A stretch of DNA of 64,000 nucleotides, taken from NCBI RefSeq assembly GCF_004114795.1, contig NZ_CP035311.1:3906001-3970000 (forward strand), read 5' to 3'. How positions within the stretch are numbered: position 1 is the first letter of the stretch; each line of letters starts with the position of its first letter. Both the position numbers and the translations under genes were made by a program. Below, one piece after another: positions 40,743 to 53,830 of the stretch. The notes beneath the pieces were generated by a model. It was given only the letters and a program-made list of their open reading frames with translations, was not told the origin of the DNA and made no database searches. This DNA is from Janthinobacterium sp. 17J80-10. GTDB lineage: Bacteria; Pseudomonadota; Gammaproteobacteria; Burkholderiales; Burkholderiaceae_D.

Positions 40743-41969
40743 TTAGGGTGCCGCCGCCGCTTGGCCGCGGCGTGGCAAATTTTTCATGTTGATTGCCATT
40801 ATAAGCCAGACCATGGTCAGTCCGGCACCTACCTGGAATACTGCCGCGCGGCCTGCATGCTGCACAAGCCAGCCGCCCAGGGCGCCGCCGCAGAACAGCC
40901 CCAGAGATTGCAAGGTGTTATAAACACCCAGCGCCGTGCCCTTGGCTGCAGGCGGGGCAATTCGGGATACCAGCGAAGGCTGACTGGCTTCCAGAATATT
41001 GAAGGCAATAAAAAACGCCAGCAGTAAACCCACCAGCGCCCAGGCAGGGTGTCCCGCTTGCGCCAGCCACCACCACAAGCCAAGTTGCACAAACAGCAAC
41101 ATGATGATGGCTGCCACAAACACTTGCTTGATTTTGCCCAACTTTTCCCCAATAAAGATGGGCGGCAGCATCAGGATGAACGAAGCCAGCACGACCGGCA
41201 GGTAGACTTTCCAGTGGTTTGCCAGGGGCAGATCCAGCGACTGGACCAACGCCGCCGGCACCACCACGAAAATTGCCACCTGGGTCAGGTGCAGCACGAA
41301 CACGCCCACATTCAAGCGCATCAGCTCGGTATTTTTCAATACTTCGGGCAAGGCGACGCGCCGCGTCTTAATGACTGGAAATGCCGGCACGACATACAAC
41401 ACCACGCCAATGGCGGCAATTGCCAGCAAGCCGGTCAACCAGAAAATGCCGCTCATGCCGATGGCCTGGTACAAGAGCGGTGCGCCGACCATGGATGCGG
41501 CAAAGGTAAGGCCAATCGAGCCGCCCACCATCGCCATGGCCTTGGTGCGGTGCTGCTCGCGGGTGGCATCGGCGATCAGGGCTGTAATCGCGGCGGAAAT
41601 TGCGCCGGCGCCCTGCAATGCACGGCCGATCACCACCCACAAGATATCGTTGGCAAGCGCCGCCACCACCGCGCCGAAGGCGAACATGAGCAAGCCGATG
41701 ACAATGACCGGCTTGCGGCCATAGCGGTCGGAGGCGATGCCAAAGGGGATTTGGCAAAACGCTTGCGCCAGGCCGTAAATGCCCATGGCCAGACCGACCA
41801 TGGCGAGGTTGTCGCCGCCGGACATGGTTTTGCCATGCTCGGCAAAGACCGGCAGGATCAGGAACAGGCCGAGCATGCGCAAGGCGAAAATCGAGGCAAG
41901 CGAGGCGCTGGCGCGGATCTCTGTGCGGGACATGCGCTCGCTGGCGACGACGGAATCTTGGGAAGACAT
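40743..41969 (-). CDS. Major facilitator superfamily transporter
   Basis: The 408-residue protein is an MFS transporter with about 12 helices. The start of the first helix (ASIFALRMLGLFLILPVFAEHG) and the loop GIASDRYGRKPVIVIGLLMFAFG carry the MFS signature G-x3-D-R-x-G-R-[KR]. The substrate is unknown; such proteins next to uvrA and ssb in Burkholderiales are usually annotated only as MFS. It probably shares a transcript with ssb, 12 bases downstream. The N-terminal extension before the first helix (about 25 residues) is polar and without clear function. Confidence 0.88.
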   Translation of the reverse strand: MSSQDSVVASERMSRTEIRASASLASIFALRMLGLFLILPVFAEHGKTMSGGDNLAMVGLAMGIYGLAQAFCQIPFGIASDRYGRKPVIVIGLLMFAFGAVVAALANDILWVVIGRALQGAGAISAAITALIADATREQHRTKAMAMVGGSIGLTFAASMVGAPLLYQAIGMSGIFWLTGLLAIAAIGVVLYVVPAFPVIKTRRVALPEVLKNTELMRLNVGVFVLHLTQVAIFVVVPAALVQSLDLPLANHWKVYLPVVLASFILMLPPIFIGEKLGKIKQVFVAAIIMLLFVQLGLWWWLAQAGHPAWALVGLLLAFFIAFNILEASQPSLVSRIAPPAAKGTALGVYNTLQSLGLFCGGALGGWLVQHAGRAAVFQVGAGLTMVWLIMAINMKNLPRRGQAAAAP

Positions 41970-42091
41970 AAGTTAAGGGACTCGACCGGCGTTTTACCGC
42001 CCACTTCAAAACCCGTTATAGTAGCAGGTTGACCCAACTTACTTATCCGCCGTGTTCTGGAAAGCATGTCTTTCTGATACGCCGTGGAAAA

Positions 42092-44956
<2,865 letters not shown>

Positions 44957-44968
44957 AGCGGTTCGCCC

Positions 44969-45277
44969 ATGCCTGACGCACCGTCATCGGGCGCACCCCT
45001 GGCCAGGCACTTGCGCATCAGCGGCAAGGTCCAGGGCGTCGGCTACCGCATCGCGTTCGAACAGCAAGCGCGGACGCTGGGCCTGGCGGGCTGGGTGCGC
45101 AACCGGCTGGATGGTTCGGTCGAAGCGCTCGTGGCAGGCGAGCCCAAAGCGATCGAGGCAATTATCATTTGGTCGCACCACGGGCCTGCGGCCGCACAGG
45201 TCGAAGATGTCGCCATTATCGATGCCGGCGACACGGCGCTGGAACCCGGCAAGTTCGAACGCCTCAGGACTGCCTGA
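44969..45277 (+). CDS. acyP: Acylphosphatase
   Basis: Acylphosphatase hydrolyses carboxyl-phosphate bonds such as in acetyl phosphate. The 102-residue product has the catalytic loop GKVQGVGYR (Arg27) and Asn45 in GWVRNRLDGSVEAL, both intact. The fold is the small ferredoxin-like domain. A short N-terminal extension (MPDAPSSGAPLARH) precedes it. It follows uvrA by 12 bases and converges with the AEC transporter gene. Confidence 0.93.
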   Translation: MPDAPSSGAPLARHLRISGKVQGVGYRIAFEQQARTLGLAGWVRNRLDGSVEALVAGEPKAIEAIIIWSHHGPAAAQVEDVAIIDAGDTALEPGKFERLRTA

Positions 45278-45309
45278 GCATACTTTTCCGCAATGACGTG
45301 GCGACGGCG

Positions 45310-46215
45310 TCAGGTGCGCAGGCCCAGCCACAATCCCAGTGGCACGAACAGCAGCGCGGCAAGATTACCCAGCAAAACGATGGAGGCGACCTTGTCCGGC
45401 TCCTGCTGGTACTGCTCCGCCATCATGAAGCAAAACACCGCTGGCGGCAGGGCGGCAAACAGATACATTTGCGCGCGCTGATCCGCCGAGAGCGGCAACA
45501 CTTGCTCCAGCACCCAGGCAACTGCCAGGCCGGCGAGCGGACATACCGCCGCACCCACCATGCCGATCTGCCAGCTTTTGAGCGTGACATCACGCATGCG
45601 CACGCCCAGGGCAAACAGCATGACGGGAATGGCGGCATCGCCCAGCATTTTCAAGCCCTGGAAGAGATAGGCCGGCAGGCTGACGTGGGCCGCGGTGACG
45701 GCCAGGCCGAAAATCATGGCCACCATCATGGGGTTGAGTAACAGCCGCCACGCGGGAACGCGCGCGTGCGCCTTGCCGGCGGCAAGAATCTTGATGCCGA
45801 CGGAAAAATAGACCAGGTTGGCGGCAATGAACAGGGTCACCGCCGCCGACAGGCCTGCCTGGCCAAACGCCAGCGCTGCCAGCGGCAAGCCCATATTGCC
45901 GCAATTGTTGTAAATCATCGGCGGCAGGAAGGTGCGGGCATCGTAGCCCAGGGCCCTTGCCAGCGGCCAGGCCAATAAACCGGAACCAAGCGAAATCAGC
46001 ACGCCGGCAACGATCAGCGAGACGTTCTGCAGCAGGTCGAAATCCTTGGCCGCCATGGCGGTAAACACCAGCAAGGGGCCGAGCACTTCGGTGCTGACGC
46101 GATTGACCGAAGTCATGTCTGCCTTGACGGCCGGGCCGCGCAGGCGGGCATAGCCATAGCCGACCGCGATGATGCAAAACACCGGCAGGATGATGCCTAG
46201 GATACGTTCGATCAT
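45310..46215 (-). CDS. Auxin efflux carrier (AEC) family transporter
   Basis: The 301-residue membrane protein belongs to the AEC family, with about ten helices. It starts ILGIILPVFCIIAVGYGYARLRGP, and has the polar NCGNMGLPLAALAFGQ segment near 104-119 that is the family mark. Substrates in bacteria include malate or malonate in known cases (MdcF, YfdV); none can be assigned here. It follows the Kef-type antiporter gene by four bases and probably shares its transcript. Confidence 0.87.
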   Translation of the reverse strand: MIERILGIILPVFCIIAVGYGYARLRGPAVKADMTSVNRVSTEVLGPLLVFTAMAAKDFDLLQNVSLIVAGVLISLGSGLLAWPLARALGYDARTFLPPMIYNNCGNMGLPLAALAFGQAGLSAAVTLFIAANLVYFSVGIKILAAGKAHARVPAWRLLLNPMMVAMIFGLAVTAAHVSLPAYLFQGLKMLGDAAIPVMLFALGVRMRDVTLKSWQIGMVGAAVCPLAGLAVAWVLEQVLPLSADQRAQMYLFAALPPAVFCFMMAEQYQQEPDKVASIVLLGNLAALLFVPLGLWLGLRT

Positions 46216-46219
46216 GCGG

Positions 46220-48208
46220 TCATGATTTCAGCAGGCGTTCCTCGGCCAGGGCCAGGCTTGCCGTCGGCCCGCGCAGCACCACCGTATCGCCGTTCAGCAA
46301 AAGCAAGCTTGGCTCGACTTCAAGGCGCGTCTGCCCGCGAATCACCACGCTGACCTCGGCGCCCAGCTCTTCGAGCCGCAAGGCGGCGAGCGGACGGTTG
46401 ACAGCAAATGCCGACTCGCCCAGCGGCACCGAATACAGGCGCAATTGCGCGCTATCGGCACCGTCTGCGGCATCGGTGGCGCCATGGAAAAAGCCACGCA
46501 AGGAAGCGTAGCGTTCTTCACGCATGCTCTGCACGCGCCGCACCACCTTACGCAGCGGCACGCCGATCTGCAGCAGCGCGTGCGAGGCCAGCATCAGGCT
46601 GCTTTCGATTGCTTCAGGCACCACTTCGGTCGCGCCGGCAGCACGCAGGCGGTCGAGGTCGGTATCGTCGTAGCTGCGCACGATGACCGGGCACAGGGGC
46701 GCCAGCTCTTTGGCGAAATGCAGGATCTTCAGGGCCGACGCCGTGCTGGCGTACGTAATCACCAGTGCGGAGGCGCGATTGATGCCCGCCGCCACCAGGC
46801 TCTCGCGGCGCGCGGCATCTCCATATGAAACACTGGCGCCACCGGCCTGGGCGTCCCGCACCCGGTCCGGGTCCAGATCGAGCGCATGGTAGGCAATACC
46901 CTCGGCCTCCAGCAAGCGCGCCAGGCTCTGCCCGGTGCGGCCAAATCCGGCAATCACCACATGTTGCTGCGCGCCCATGGTTCGGGTGGCAATCTGCGTC
47001 AGCGCCAGCGACTGCATCATCCATTCATTGGACGACAGCCGCAGGACGATCGCATCGGCCTTGGCCAGTATGAATGGTGCTGCCAGCATGGACAGCACCA
47101 TCGACGCCAGTACGATCTGGATCAGTTCGGAATCCATCAGTTTCAGGGCGCCTGCCTGATTGAGCAGCACGAAGCCGAATTCGCCAGCCTGCGCCAGGCC
47201 CAGCCCCGTGCGCAGCGCGACGCCCGTAGGCGCGCCCACCAGGCGGGCAATTCCCATGATCAAGCCGAACTTCAGCAACACGATAATGCTCAGGAACAAC
47301 AGCACGAGCCACCAGTATTCAATCACCAGGCGGACATTGAGCAGCATGCCGATGGTGACAAAAAACAGTCCCAGCAGCACATCCCGGAACGGCTTGATGT
47401 CCTCTTCCACCTGGTACTTGAATTCTGTTTCCGAAATCAGCATGCCGACAACGAAGGCGCCCAACGCCAGCGACAGGCCGGCTTTGTCTGTAATCCACGC
47501 CACCCCGAGCGTCACCAGCAGCAGATTCAGCATGAATAATTCCTGCGAGCGGCGCTTGACCACCACGCGGAACCAGGCGCGCGTCAACTTCTGGCCGATC
47601 ACCAGCAGCAGTACCAGGACCATCACCGCCTTCAGCGCCGCCCAGCCCAGTGTGACCAGCAAACCCTCGCCAGGCCGCGCCAGTGCCGGCACCAGGATCA
47701 GCAACGGCACGAACGCCAGGTCCTGGAACAGCAGCACCCCCATGATGTTGCGCCCGTGGGCGCTTTCCAGTTCAAGCCGTTCGGCCAGCAGCTTGGAAAC
47801 AATGGCCGTAGACGACATCGCCAGCGCCGCGCCCAAGGCGAACGCTGCTGGCCAGCTGATATCCGCAAGTTGCGGCAAGGCCCAGGCCAACAGCCAGCCA
47901 CAGCCCATCACCACGACCGTGGTCAGGCCGACCTGCGCCAGGCCCAGGCCAAATACCGTGCGCCGCATGGAAGACAACTTGGGCAGGGAAAATTCCAGCC
48001 CGATCGAAAACATCAGGAATACGACACCCAGCTCGCCCAGGGTATGCGTGGCCGGGCTCTCCTTGGCAAGGCCAAAGGCATGGGGCCCCAGGAGGATGCC
48101 CACCACCAGGTAACCCAGCATGGGCGGCAAATTGAGGCTGCGAAAAGCCACGACAGCCAGGACTGCAGAGCCCAGCAACAACAAGGTTAATTCAAGCGCC
48201 GACGACAT
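46220..48208 (-). CDS. Kef-type cation/proton antiporter with TrkA domains
   Basis: The 662-residue protein has an N-terminal CPA2 antiporter domain with about 12 helices (to about 385), including SLNLPPMLGYLVVGILLGPHAFGL, GAALAMSSTAIVSKLLAERLE and ALGAFVVGMLISETEFKYQVEE, then a RCK/TrkA-N NAD-binding domain (about 415-530, VVIAGFGRTGQSLARLLEAEGI) and a TrkA-C domain at the end. It resembles YbaL/KefB-type potassium efflux proteins. No KefF/G partner gene is adjacent. It precedes the AEC transporter gene by four bases. The start is 109 bases from kdsD, transcribed away. Confidence 0.9.
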   Translation of the reverse strand: MSSALELTLLLLGSAVLAVVAFRSLNLPPMLGYLVVGILLGPHAFGLAKESPATHTLGELGVVFLMFSIGLEFSLPKLSSMRRTVFGLGLAQVGLTTVVVMGCGWLLAWALPQLADISWPAAFALGAALAMSSTAIVSKLLAERLELESAHGRNIMGVLLFQDLAFVPLLILVPALARPGEGLLVTLGWAALKAVMVLVLLLVIGQKLTRAWFRVVVKRRSQELFMLNLLLVTLGVAWITDKAGLSLALGAFVVGMLISETEFKYQVEEDIKPFRDVLLGLFFVTIGMLLNVRLVIEYWWLVLLFLSIIVLLKFGLIMGIARLVGAPTGVALRTGLGLAQAGEFGFVLLNQAGALKLMDSELIQIVLASMVLSMLAAPFILAKADAIVLRLSSNEWMMQSLALTQIATRTMGAQQHVVIAGFGRTGQSLARLLEAEGIAYHALDLDPDRVRDAQAGGASVSYGDAARRESLVAAGINRASALVITYASTASALKILHFAKELAPLCPVIVRSYDDTDLDRLRAAGATEVVPEAIESSLMLASHALLQIGVPLRKVVRRVQSMREERYASLRGFFHGATDAADGADSAQLRLYSVPLGESAFAVNRPLAALRLEELGAEVSVVIRGQTRLEVEPSLLLLNGDTVVLRGPTASLALAEERLLKS

Positions 48209-48317
48209 GTTTTCAAGGAAGCGGCAGCGAAGATGCTGCCATTGTGTTAACTCAAGAGGGGCGGTTTGTTTATTTCTGGCAGGTTTTTTGCTTGCCTATT
48301 TCGTTTATACTTCTCCC

Positions 48318-49346
48318 ATGAGTGTAACCGATGAAAAAACCTTGACGAAAATTTTTGACGAAAATAGTGCCGCCCATGCCTTGAACCTGGCGCGCGAAAC
48401 GCTGCAAATCGAAGCCGATGCCATTCTTGCTTTGAAACAGCGCTTTGCCGGCGAGGGAAGCCAGCACTTTACCGATGCGCTCAAGTTGCTTCTTGAATGC
48501 AAGGGCCGCGTCGTTGTCTCCGGCATGGGAAAATCCGGCCACATCGCCCGCAAGATTGCCGCCACGCTGGCATCAACTGGCACGCCCGCGCTGTTTGTCC
48601 ATCCGGGCGAAGCCGCGCATGGCGACCTTGGCATGGTCACCGCGCAAGACGCCTTCGTCGCCATTTCCAATTCCGGCGAAACCGCCGAATTGCTCGACAT
48701 CGTGCCCCTGATCAAGCGCATGGGCGCAAAAATGGTCGCCATGACCGGCAAGCCCGGCTCGACCCTGGCGCAACTGGCCAATGTGCACTTGAATGTCGCA
48801 GTGGACAAGGAAGCCTGCCCGCTGAACCTGGCGCCAACCGCCAGCACCACCGCCACCCTCGCCCTGGGCGACGCCTTGGCCGTGGCGCTGCTGGATGCGC
48901 GCGGCTTCCGCGAAGAGGATTTCGCCCGCTCGCATCCCGGCGGCGCGCTCGGCCGCCGACTTTTGACCCATGTGCGCGACGTCATGCGTAGCGGTGCTGC
49001 GGTTCCCGCCGTGACCGGAGGACTGTCGCTGTCGGCCGCACTGATGGAAATCAGCCAGAAAGGCATGGCCATGACCGCCGTCGTCGATGATGCCTTCCGC
49101 CCGATCGGCGTCTTCACCGACGGCGACTTGCGCCGCATGCTCGAACACACACAGGATTTCAGCAAGCTGAAAATCGCCGACGTCATGCATGCCAATCCGC
49201 GCACGATCGGCCCTGACCAGCTGGCGGCGGATGCCGCCCAGATCATGGAGCAGTTCCTGATCAACCAGTTGCTGGTCACCGACACCGATGGCAAGCTGGT
49301 CGGCGCGCTCCACATCCACGACCTGACACGAGCCAAGGTAATCTGA
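48318..49346 (+). CDS. kdsD: D-arabinose 5-phosphate isomerase
   Basis: KdsD makes D-arabinose 5-phosphate from ribulose 5-phosphate for Kdo synthesis. The 342-residue protein has a SIS domain (GRVVVSGMGKSGHIARKIAATLASTGTPALFVHPGEAAHGDLGM, about 52-95) and two CBS domains at the C-terminus (about 205-335). An in-frame start at 48120 would overlap the divergent antiporter gene; MSVTDEKTL at 48318 is the natural start. The stop TGA overlaps the kdsC ATG by one base. Confidence 0.95.
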   Translation: MSVTDEKTLTKIFDENSAAHALNLARETLQIEADAILALKQRFAGEGSQHFTDALKLLLECKGRVVVSGMGKSGHIARKIAATLASTGTPALFVHPGEAAHGDLGMVTAQDAFVAISNSGETAELLDIVPLIKRMGAKMVAMTGKPGSTLAQLANVHLNVAVDKEACPLNLAPTASTTATLALGDALAVALLDARGFREEDFARSHPGGALGRRLLTHVRDVMRSGAAVPAVTGGLSLSAALMEISQKGMAMTAVVDDAFRPIGVFTDGDLRRMLEHTQDFSKLKIADVMHANPRTIGPDQLAADAAQIMEQFLINQLLVTDTDGKLVGALHIHDLTRAKVI

Positions 49347-49873
49347 TGGAACACCAGGCAAGCGCGCGCGCAGCACGAATCAGGCTGATGATTTTCGATG
49401 TCGACGGCATCCTCACCGACGGCAGCCTGCACTATGGCCCGGAAGGCGAAGTCATCAAGACGTTCAACGTCCTGGACGGCCATGGCATCAAGCTGCTGCA
49501 GCAATCCGGCGTGGCCACTGCCATCATCAGTGCGCGCCAGTCAGCGCTGGTGGTACGCCGGGCCAGTGATCTCGGCATCACCCATGTATTCCAGGGCGTG
49601 CACGACAAGCGCGCCGCCTTCGAGCAATTGCTCGACAAGACAGGCATTGCGCCAGAAGCTTGCGGCTTTGTCGGCGATGACGTGATCGACTTGCCGATCC
49701 TGTTGCGCGTCGGTTTTGCCGCCAGCGTGCCCAATGCTCATCCCGAAGTGAAAAGCCGCGTGCATTTCATTACCAAGGCGGCCGGTGGCGACGGCGCTGC
49801 GCGCGAACTGTGCGATTTCATTTTGCATGCCCAAGGCAATTACGAAGCGGCGCTCGCGCCCTACCTGGCATGA
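49346..49873 (+). CDS. kdsC: 3-deoxy-D-manno-octulosonate 8-phosphate phosphatase
   Basis: KdsC removes the phosphate from Kdo 8-phosphate. The 175-residue HAD-superfamily enzyme has the DxD motif in MIFDVDGILTDGSLHYG (Asp18 and Asp20), the second-motif ISARQS, and the late acidic motif GDDVIDLPIL. It is C0-type with no large cap. It sits between kdsD and lptC with overlaps at both ends (TGATG and ATGA), so translation is coupled. Confidence 0.95.
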   Translation: MEHQASARAARIRLMIFDVDGILTDGSLHYGPEGEVIKTFNVLDGHGIKLLQQSGVATAIISARQSALVVRRASDLGITHVFQGVHDKRAAFEQLLDKTGIAPEACGFVGDDVIDLPILLRVGFAASVPNAHPEVKSRVHFITKAAGGDGAARELCDFILHAQGNYEAALAPYLA

Positions 49874-50469
49874 AAGACCGGCGCGCCGCGGCCAACCGCT
49901 TCCAGCTTGGGCTGGTGCTGGCGCTCGCCGCATTGCTGGCGCTCGGCAGTTTCTGGCTGCTCGACGTCATGCGGCGCGGCATTGAAGACAGTCTGCCTGC
50001 GGTGCAGCGCACCGAACCCGACTATTACGTCGAGCGCTTTAATTTTGTCAGGCTGGCGAAAACCGGCGAAGCCCGTTATCACATTGCCGGCGAACGCATG
50101 ACGCATAACCCGCAGGACGATTCCTATGAAATTGCCCGTCCGGTCATGAAAGCCCTGAGCGCAAAACGTCCGACGACCACGATCGTGGCCGAACGGGCAC
50201 TGGCCAACAGTGACATGAGCCAGGTGCGCCTGTTTAACAACGTGAAAATGGAACGCCCCGCATCAACAAGCTCGCGGCATTTGCGCCTGATCTCGGAATA
50301 TATGCTCGTACTGCCGGATGACGACACCATGAAAACCGACCGCCCAGTGGAACTTGTTTCCGGCACCACCGTTTTGTACGGTACCGGCATGTTTGCCAAC
50401 CACGCGACGGGAGAATTTAGCCTGGCAAGCAAGGTTCGTGGCACCTTGCAACCCCGAATGACACAATGA
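49870..50469 (+). CDS. lptC: LPS export protein LptC
   Basis: LptC is the inner-membrane bitopic protein that passes LPS from LptBFG to LptA. The 199-residue product has an N-terminal membrane helix (about 12-31, LGLVLALAALLALGSFWLLDV) and then a beta-jellyroll periplasmic domain (to the end), with HYIAGERMTHN and the family-like LVSGTTVLYGTGMFANH. The ATG overlaps the kdsC stop by four bases. Assignment is by fold and place; sequence conservation in LptC is low. Confidence 0.9.
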   Translation: MKDRRAAANRFQLGLVLALAALLALGSFWLLDVMRRGIEDSLPAVQRTEPDYYVERFNFVRLAKTGEARYHIAGERMTHNPQDDSYEIARPVMKALSAKRPTTTIVAERALANSDMSQVRLFNNVKMERPASTSSRHLRLISEYMLVLPDDDTMKTDRPVELVSGTTVLYGTGMFANHATGEFSLASKVRGTLQPRMTQ

Positions 50470-50507
50470 AGCAAGTCATTTCCAATGCATCACTGGATTT
50501 CTTTCCC

Positions 50508-51056
50508 ATGAAACGATTTTTCTTCTTATCGCTGTTTGCGCTCAATATGCTGGCGACCGGCATTGCCTATGCTGAAAAAGCCGATGCTGACAAACCCACC
50601 AATGTCGAAGCCAACCAGATGGCTTACGATGATGTCCGCCAGGTCAATACCTTTACCGGCGACGTCGTCCTGACCCGCGGCACGCTCATCATGAAAGCGC
50701 ACAAGATGGTGGTAACGCAGGATCCTGCGGGATACCAGTTTGCCACCCTGCACGCAGGCCAGGGCAAACCGGCCAGCTTCCGGCAAAAGCGCGACGGTGG
50801 CGCGAACCTGTGGATTGAGGGTGAAGCAGAACGCATTGAATACGACAACAAGGCCGATGTCGCAAAACTGTTTTCCAAGGCCAAAATGCGCCGCCTCGAA
50901 GGCACCAAGGTCACCGACGAGGTCGAGGGCGAATTCATTTCTTATGATAATCGCACGGAATTTTTCGCTGTCAACAACACCTCCTCCGATAGCAGCAAAC
51001 CCGGCGCCGGACGTGTCAAGGCGGTCATTCAACCGCGCAACGAAGCCAAGAAATGA
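50508..51056 (+). CDS. lptA: LPS transport periplasmic protein LptA
   Basis: LptA is the periplasmic bridge between LptC and LptD. The 182-residue precursor begins [24 protein letters not shown], a good signal peptide cut near residue 22, then the OstA-like domain ([37 protein letters not shown] and so on). I start it at 50508 because of the signal; a start at 50466, which overlaps the lptC stop by four bases, would put 14 extra residues before it. The C-terminal tail ends PRNEAKK. Next is lptB. Confidence 0.91.
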   Translation: MKRFFFLSLFALNMLATGIAYAEKADADKPTNVEANQMAYDDVRQVNTFTGDVVLTRGTLIMKAHKMVVTQDPAGYQFATLHAGQGKPASFRQKRDGGANLWIEGEAERIEYDNKADVAKLFSKAKMRRLEGTKVTDEVEGEFISYDNRTEFFAVNNTSSDSSKPGAGRVKAVIQPRNEAKK

Positions 51057-51072
51057 ACCAGGAATGATCAGC

Positions 51073-51813
51073 ATGAGCAGCAAACTTCTTGCCCGCGGAT
51101 TACAGAAAAGCTATGGCGCGCGCCAGGTATTGCGCGACGTTTCTCTGGAAGTGGGCAGCGGCGAAGTGGTCGGCTTGCTTGGCCCTAATGGTGCCGGCAA
51201 GACCACCGCTTTTTACATGATCGTCGGCCTGGTGCCGTCGGATGCGGGCGATATCGAGCTCAACGAGGTGAGCATTTCCCGCTTGCCGATTCACCGGCGT
51301 GCCAACCTCGGCCTGTCCTACCTACCCCAGGAAGCCTCGGTTTTTCGCAAGTTGACGGTGGCGGAAAATATCCGTGCCGTGCTGGAACTGCAGCGCGATG
51401 ATGGCAAGCCATTGTCGAAAGCGGTTATCGAAGAAAAGCTCGACCTGTTGCTGGCAGAGCTGCAGATTGAAAAGCTGCGCGACAGCCAGGCCCTGTCGCT
51501 TTCCGGCGGCGAGCGCCGTCGCGTAGAAATCGCCCGGGCACTCGCAACCAGCCCGCGCTTCGTGTTGCTGGACGAACCCTTTGCCGGTGTCGACCCGATT
51601 GCCGTGATCGAAATCCAGCGCATCGTGCGCTTTCTCAAGGAACGCGGGATTGGCGTGCTGATCACCGACCATAATGTGCGTGAAACGCTGGGCATTTGTG
51701 ATCGCGCCTATATCATTAACCAGGGTGTCGTGCTGGCCAGTGGCCGCCCGGATGACATCATCGCCAACGAGTCGGTGCGCCGGGTCTATCTTGGCGAACA
51801 TTTCAGGATGTAA
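51073..51813 (+). CDS. lptB: LPS export ABC transporter ATPase LptB
   Basis: LptB powers LPS extraction from the inner membrane with LptFG. The 246-residue product has Walker A in [37 protein letters not shown], the signature [19 protein letters not shown] and Walker [15 protein letters not shown] start it at 51073 (MSSKLLARG) because AGGA lies about 10 nt upstream; the ATG at 51064 is an alternative. lptF and lptG are not in the window. It lies 15 bases before rpoN, the common lptB-rpoN arrangement. Confidence 0.96.
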   Translation: MSSKLLARGLQKSYGARQVLRDVSLEVGSGEVVGLLGPNGAGKTTAFYMIVGLVPSDAGDIELNEVSISRLPIHRRANLGLSYLPQEASVFRKLTVAENIRAVLELQRDDGKPLSKAVIEEKLDLLLAELQIEKLRDSQALSLSGGERRRVEIARALATSPRFVLLDEPFAGVDPIAVIEIQRIVRFLKERGIGVLITDHNVRETLGICDRAYIINQGVVLASGRPDDIIANESVRRVYLGEHFRM

Positions 51814-51828
51814 GCAAGCGGCATCGCC

Positions 51829-53304
51829 ATGAAACAGTCACTTCAGCTACGCGTATCGCAGCATCTGGCATTGACGCCGCAGTTGCAGCAGTCGATCCGG
51901 CTGCTGCAATTGTCGACGCTGGAATTGCAGCAGGAACTGGAACATATCCTGGCTGACAATCCCATGCTCGAGCGCGTTGACGATCCGCTCGACCATTCGG
52001 TGCGCCTGCTTGCCGATGGCGCCATCAACCAGACCAGCAGCCCGGCGGAAAAGTCCGCCGCCGAAGATGCGCCGGCGGCCGATGGCGAAACTGCCTATGA
52101 AGGCGCAGAAGGCGGCGAGGCGGCGGATGGCGGCAATGGCGAGGCCGACTGGAGTTTCGACGATGTCGCCCGCACCGGCAAGAACCCTGAAGACGACGAC
52201 TCACGTCCGCAACTGGAAGCGCACCACATCACGTTGCGCGAACACCTGCTGGAACAGATGCGCCTGACCAGCCATGAGACGCGTGATCGCGCCCTGATGG
52301 AATTGATCATCGACGCCATTGACAACAATGGCTACCTGGAAGAGCCGCTCGAGGAAATTCATGCGCGCTTGCCTGCCGAGCTGGAAATCGATCCGGAAGA
52401 ATTGGCCATCGCCCTGAAACTGGTGCAAAGTTTCGAGCCGGCCGGCGTCGGCGCGCGCGACGCCGGTGAATGCCTCGCACTGCAAATCCGGCGCATGCCG
52501 AAAGTGCCGATGGTGACACGACGCATGGCGCTGACCATCGTCGAAAAGCACCTCGGCCTGTTTGCGCAGCGCGACTTCAACAAGCTCAAGAAACTGCTCG
52601 ATTGCGATGACGAGGATTTGCGCGAAGCACAGTGCATCATCCGCCAGTGCAACCCCCATCCCGGGGCTGTCTTTGCCAGCGATGCCGCCGACTATGTCGT
52701 GCCGGACGTAATCGTCAAGCGCGGCAAGAACGGCTGGCAAGTCATGCTCAATCATGATGTGATGCCCCGGCTTCGCGTGAATGCCTTGTACGCGAATATC
52801 CTCAAGCAAAACAAGGGTGAGGGCTCACTCACTTCGCAATTGCAGGAAGCAAAATGGCTCATCAAGAACATGCGCCAGCGCTTCGACACGATCCTGCGGG
52901 TTTCTCAAGCCATTGTGGAGCGACAACGCAATTTCTTTTCGCATGGCGCCGTCGCCATGCGCCCTCTTGTCTTGCGCGAAATAGCTGATACACTAGGTTT
53001 ACACGAGAGTACTATTTCTCGTGTAACAACGCAGAAGTACATGCTGACGCCGCATGGCATGTTTGAGCTGAAGTATTTCTTCGGCAGCCATGTCGCCACA
53101 GAAGCCGGCGGCGAAGCTTCATCAACGGCGATACGGGCGTTGATCAAACAATTGATAGGAGCTGAAGACCCCAAGAACCCCCTCTCTGACAGCAAGATTG
53201 CAGAAATGCTGGGGGAGCAAGGCATGGTCGTTGCCCGGCGCACTGTGGCCAAGTACCGCGAAGCCTTGAAAATCCCGCCAGTCAACCTGCGCAAGTCCTT
53301 GTAG
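51829..53304 (+). CDS. rpoN: RNA polymerase sigma-54 factor
   Basis: RpoN is the alternative sigma factor for nitrogen, motility and pilus genes; it reads -24/-12 promoters with enhancer proteins. The 491-residue protein has the glutamine-rich region I ([34 protein letters not shown], at the start), an acidic region II (about 55-120), the core-binding region, and the C-terminal DNA-binding part with the RpoN box [13 protein letters not shown] near 475. The start has no strong ribosome-binding site. It follows lptB by 15 bases and precedes hpf by 102. Confidence 0.97.
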   Translation: MKQSLQLRVSQHLALTPQLQQSIRLLQLSTLELQQELEHILADNPMLERVDDPLDHSVRLLADGAINQTSSPAEKSAAEDAPAADGETAYEGAEGGEAADGGNGEADWSFDDVARTGKNPEDDDSRPQLEAHHITLREHLLEQMRLTSHETRDRALMELIIDAIDNNGYLEEPLEEIHARLPAELEIDPEELAIALKLVQSFEPAGVGARDAGECLALQIRRMPKVPMVTRRMALTIVEKHLGLFAQRDFNKLKKLLDCDDEDLREAQCIIRQCNPHPGAVFASDAADYVVPDVIVKRGKNGWQVMLNHDVMPRLRVNALYANILKQNKGEGSLTSQLQEAKWLIKNMRQRFDTILRVSQAIVERQRNFFSHGAVAMRPLVLREIADTLGLHESTISRVTTQKYMLTPHGMFELKYFFGSHVATEAGGEASSTAIRALIKQLIGAEDPKNPLSDSKIAEMLGEQGMVVARRTVAKYREALKIPPVNLRKSL

Positions 53305-53406
53305 TAGTCCTTGCAGTATTTGTTGTATTCGTTGCTGTGTTCAGGCGACACGCACTTGCCTTTGTCGACCGTGAACCGCCAGTGACCTTATTTTAAGGAG
53401 CGCTGT

Positions 53407-53763
53407 ATGAATCTGACCATCAGTGGACATCATCTCGAACTGACCCCTCCTATCAGGGAATATGTGCATGCCAAGCTGGAGCGCATCAGGCGCCACTTCG
53501 ACCATGTCATTGATGCTGCGGTCATCCTCACCGTGGACAAACTTGCAGAGAAAGACAAGCGCCAGCGGGCTGAAATCACCTTGCGCATGCGGGGCAAGGA
53601 TGTCCATGTGGAATCCATCGCGCATGACCTTTATGCCGCAATCGATGGGCTGGTCGACAAACTCGACCGTCAGGTCCTCAAGTACAAGGCCATCCTCCAG
53701 GATCACCAGCACCAGGCCATCAAGCACTTGCCGGAATCCATGACGGCCGCACCGGAAGAATAA
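53407..53763 (+). CDS. hpf: Ribosome hibernation promoting factor
   Basis: HPF-type proteins bind the 30S subunit in stationary phase and help form inactive ribosomes. The 118-residue product has the family core [35 protein letters not shown] and the basic helices with [32 protein letters not shown]. It is the short form, without the C-terminal extension of long HPF. AAGGAGCG lies 6 nt before the ATG, the strongest ribosome-binding site in this part. A terminator follows at 53798. Confidence 0.95.
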   Translation: MNLTISGHHLELTPPIREYVHAKLERIRRHFDHVIDAAVILTVDKLAEKDKRQRAEITLRMRGKDVHVESIAHDLYAAIDGLVDKLDRQVLKYKAILQDHQHQAIKHLPESMTAAPEE

Positions 53764-53797
53764 AACCGGCGCAATCAACTTCTGCAAATGTAACCAG

Positions 53798-53820
53798 GGG
53801 CGCGCCAAGCGCCCTTTTTA
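53798..53820 (+). terminator. Rho-independent terminator after hpf
   Basis: GGGCGC and GCGCCC pair round GCCAA, followed by TTTTTATT. It ends the kdsDC-lptCAB-rpoN-hpf unit, 34 bases after the hpf stop. Confidence 0.85.
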
Positions 53821-53830
53821 TTACCCGATC

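Noticed and set aside
41970-42091. A LexA box for uvrA
   Set aside because: No CTGT-N8-ACAG match is visible in the gap between the MFS gene and uvrA. TATAGT is present but lacks a good -35.
48209-48317. A sigma-70 promoter just before kdsD (TTTTTT...TATACT)
   Set aside because: The TATACT is only 6 bases before the ATG, which would give a leaderless message; the -35 is poor.
53305-53406. A sigma-54 promoter before hpf
   Set aside because: GG and TTGC are present (GGCGACACGCACTTGC), but the spacing between GG and GC is 12 rather than 10 bases, so the match does not hold.
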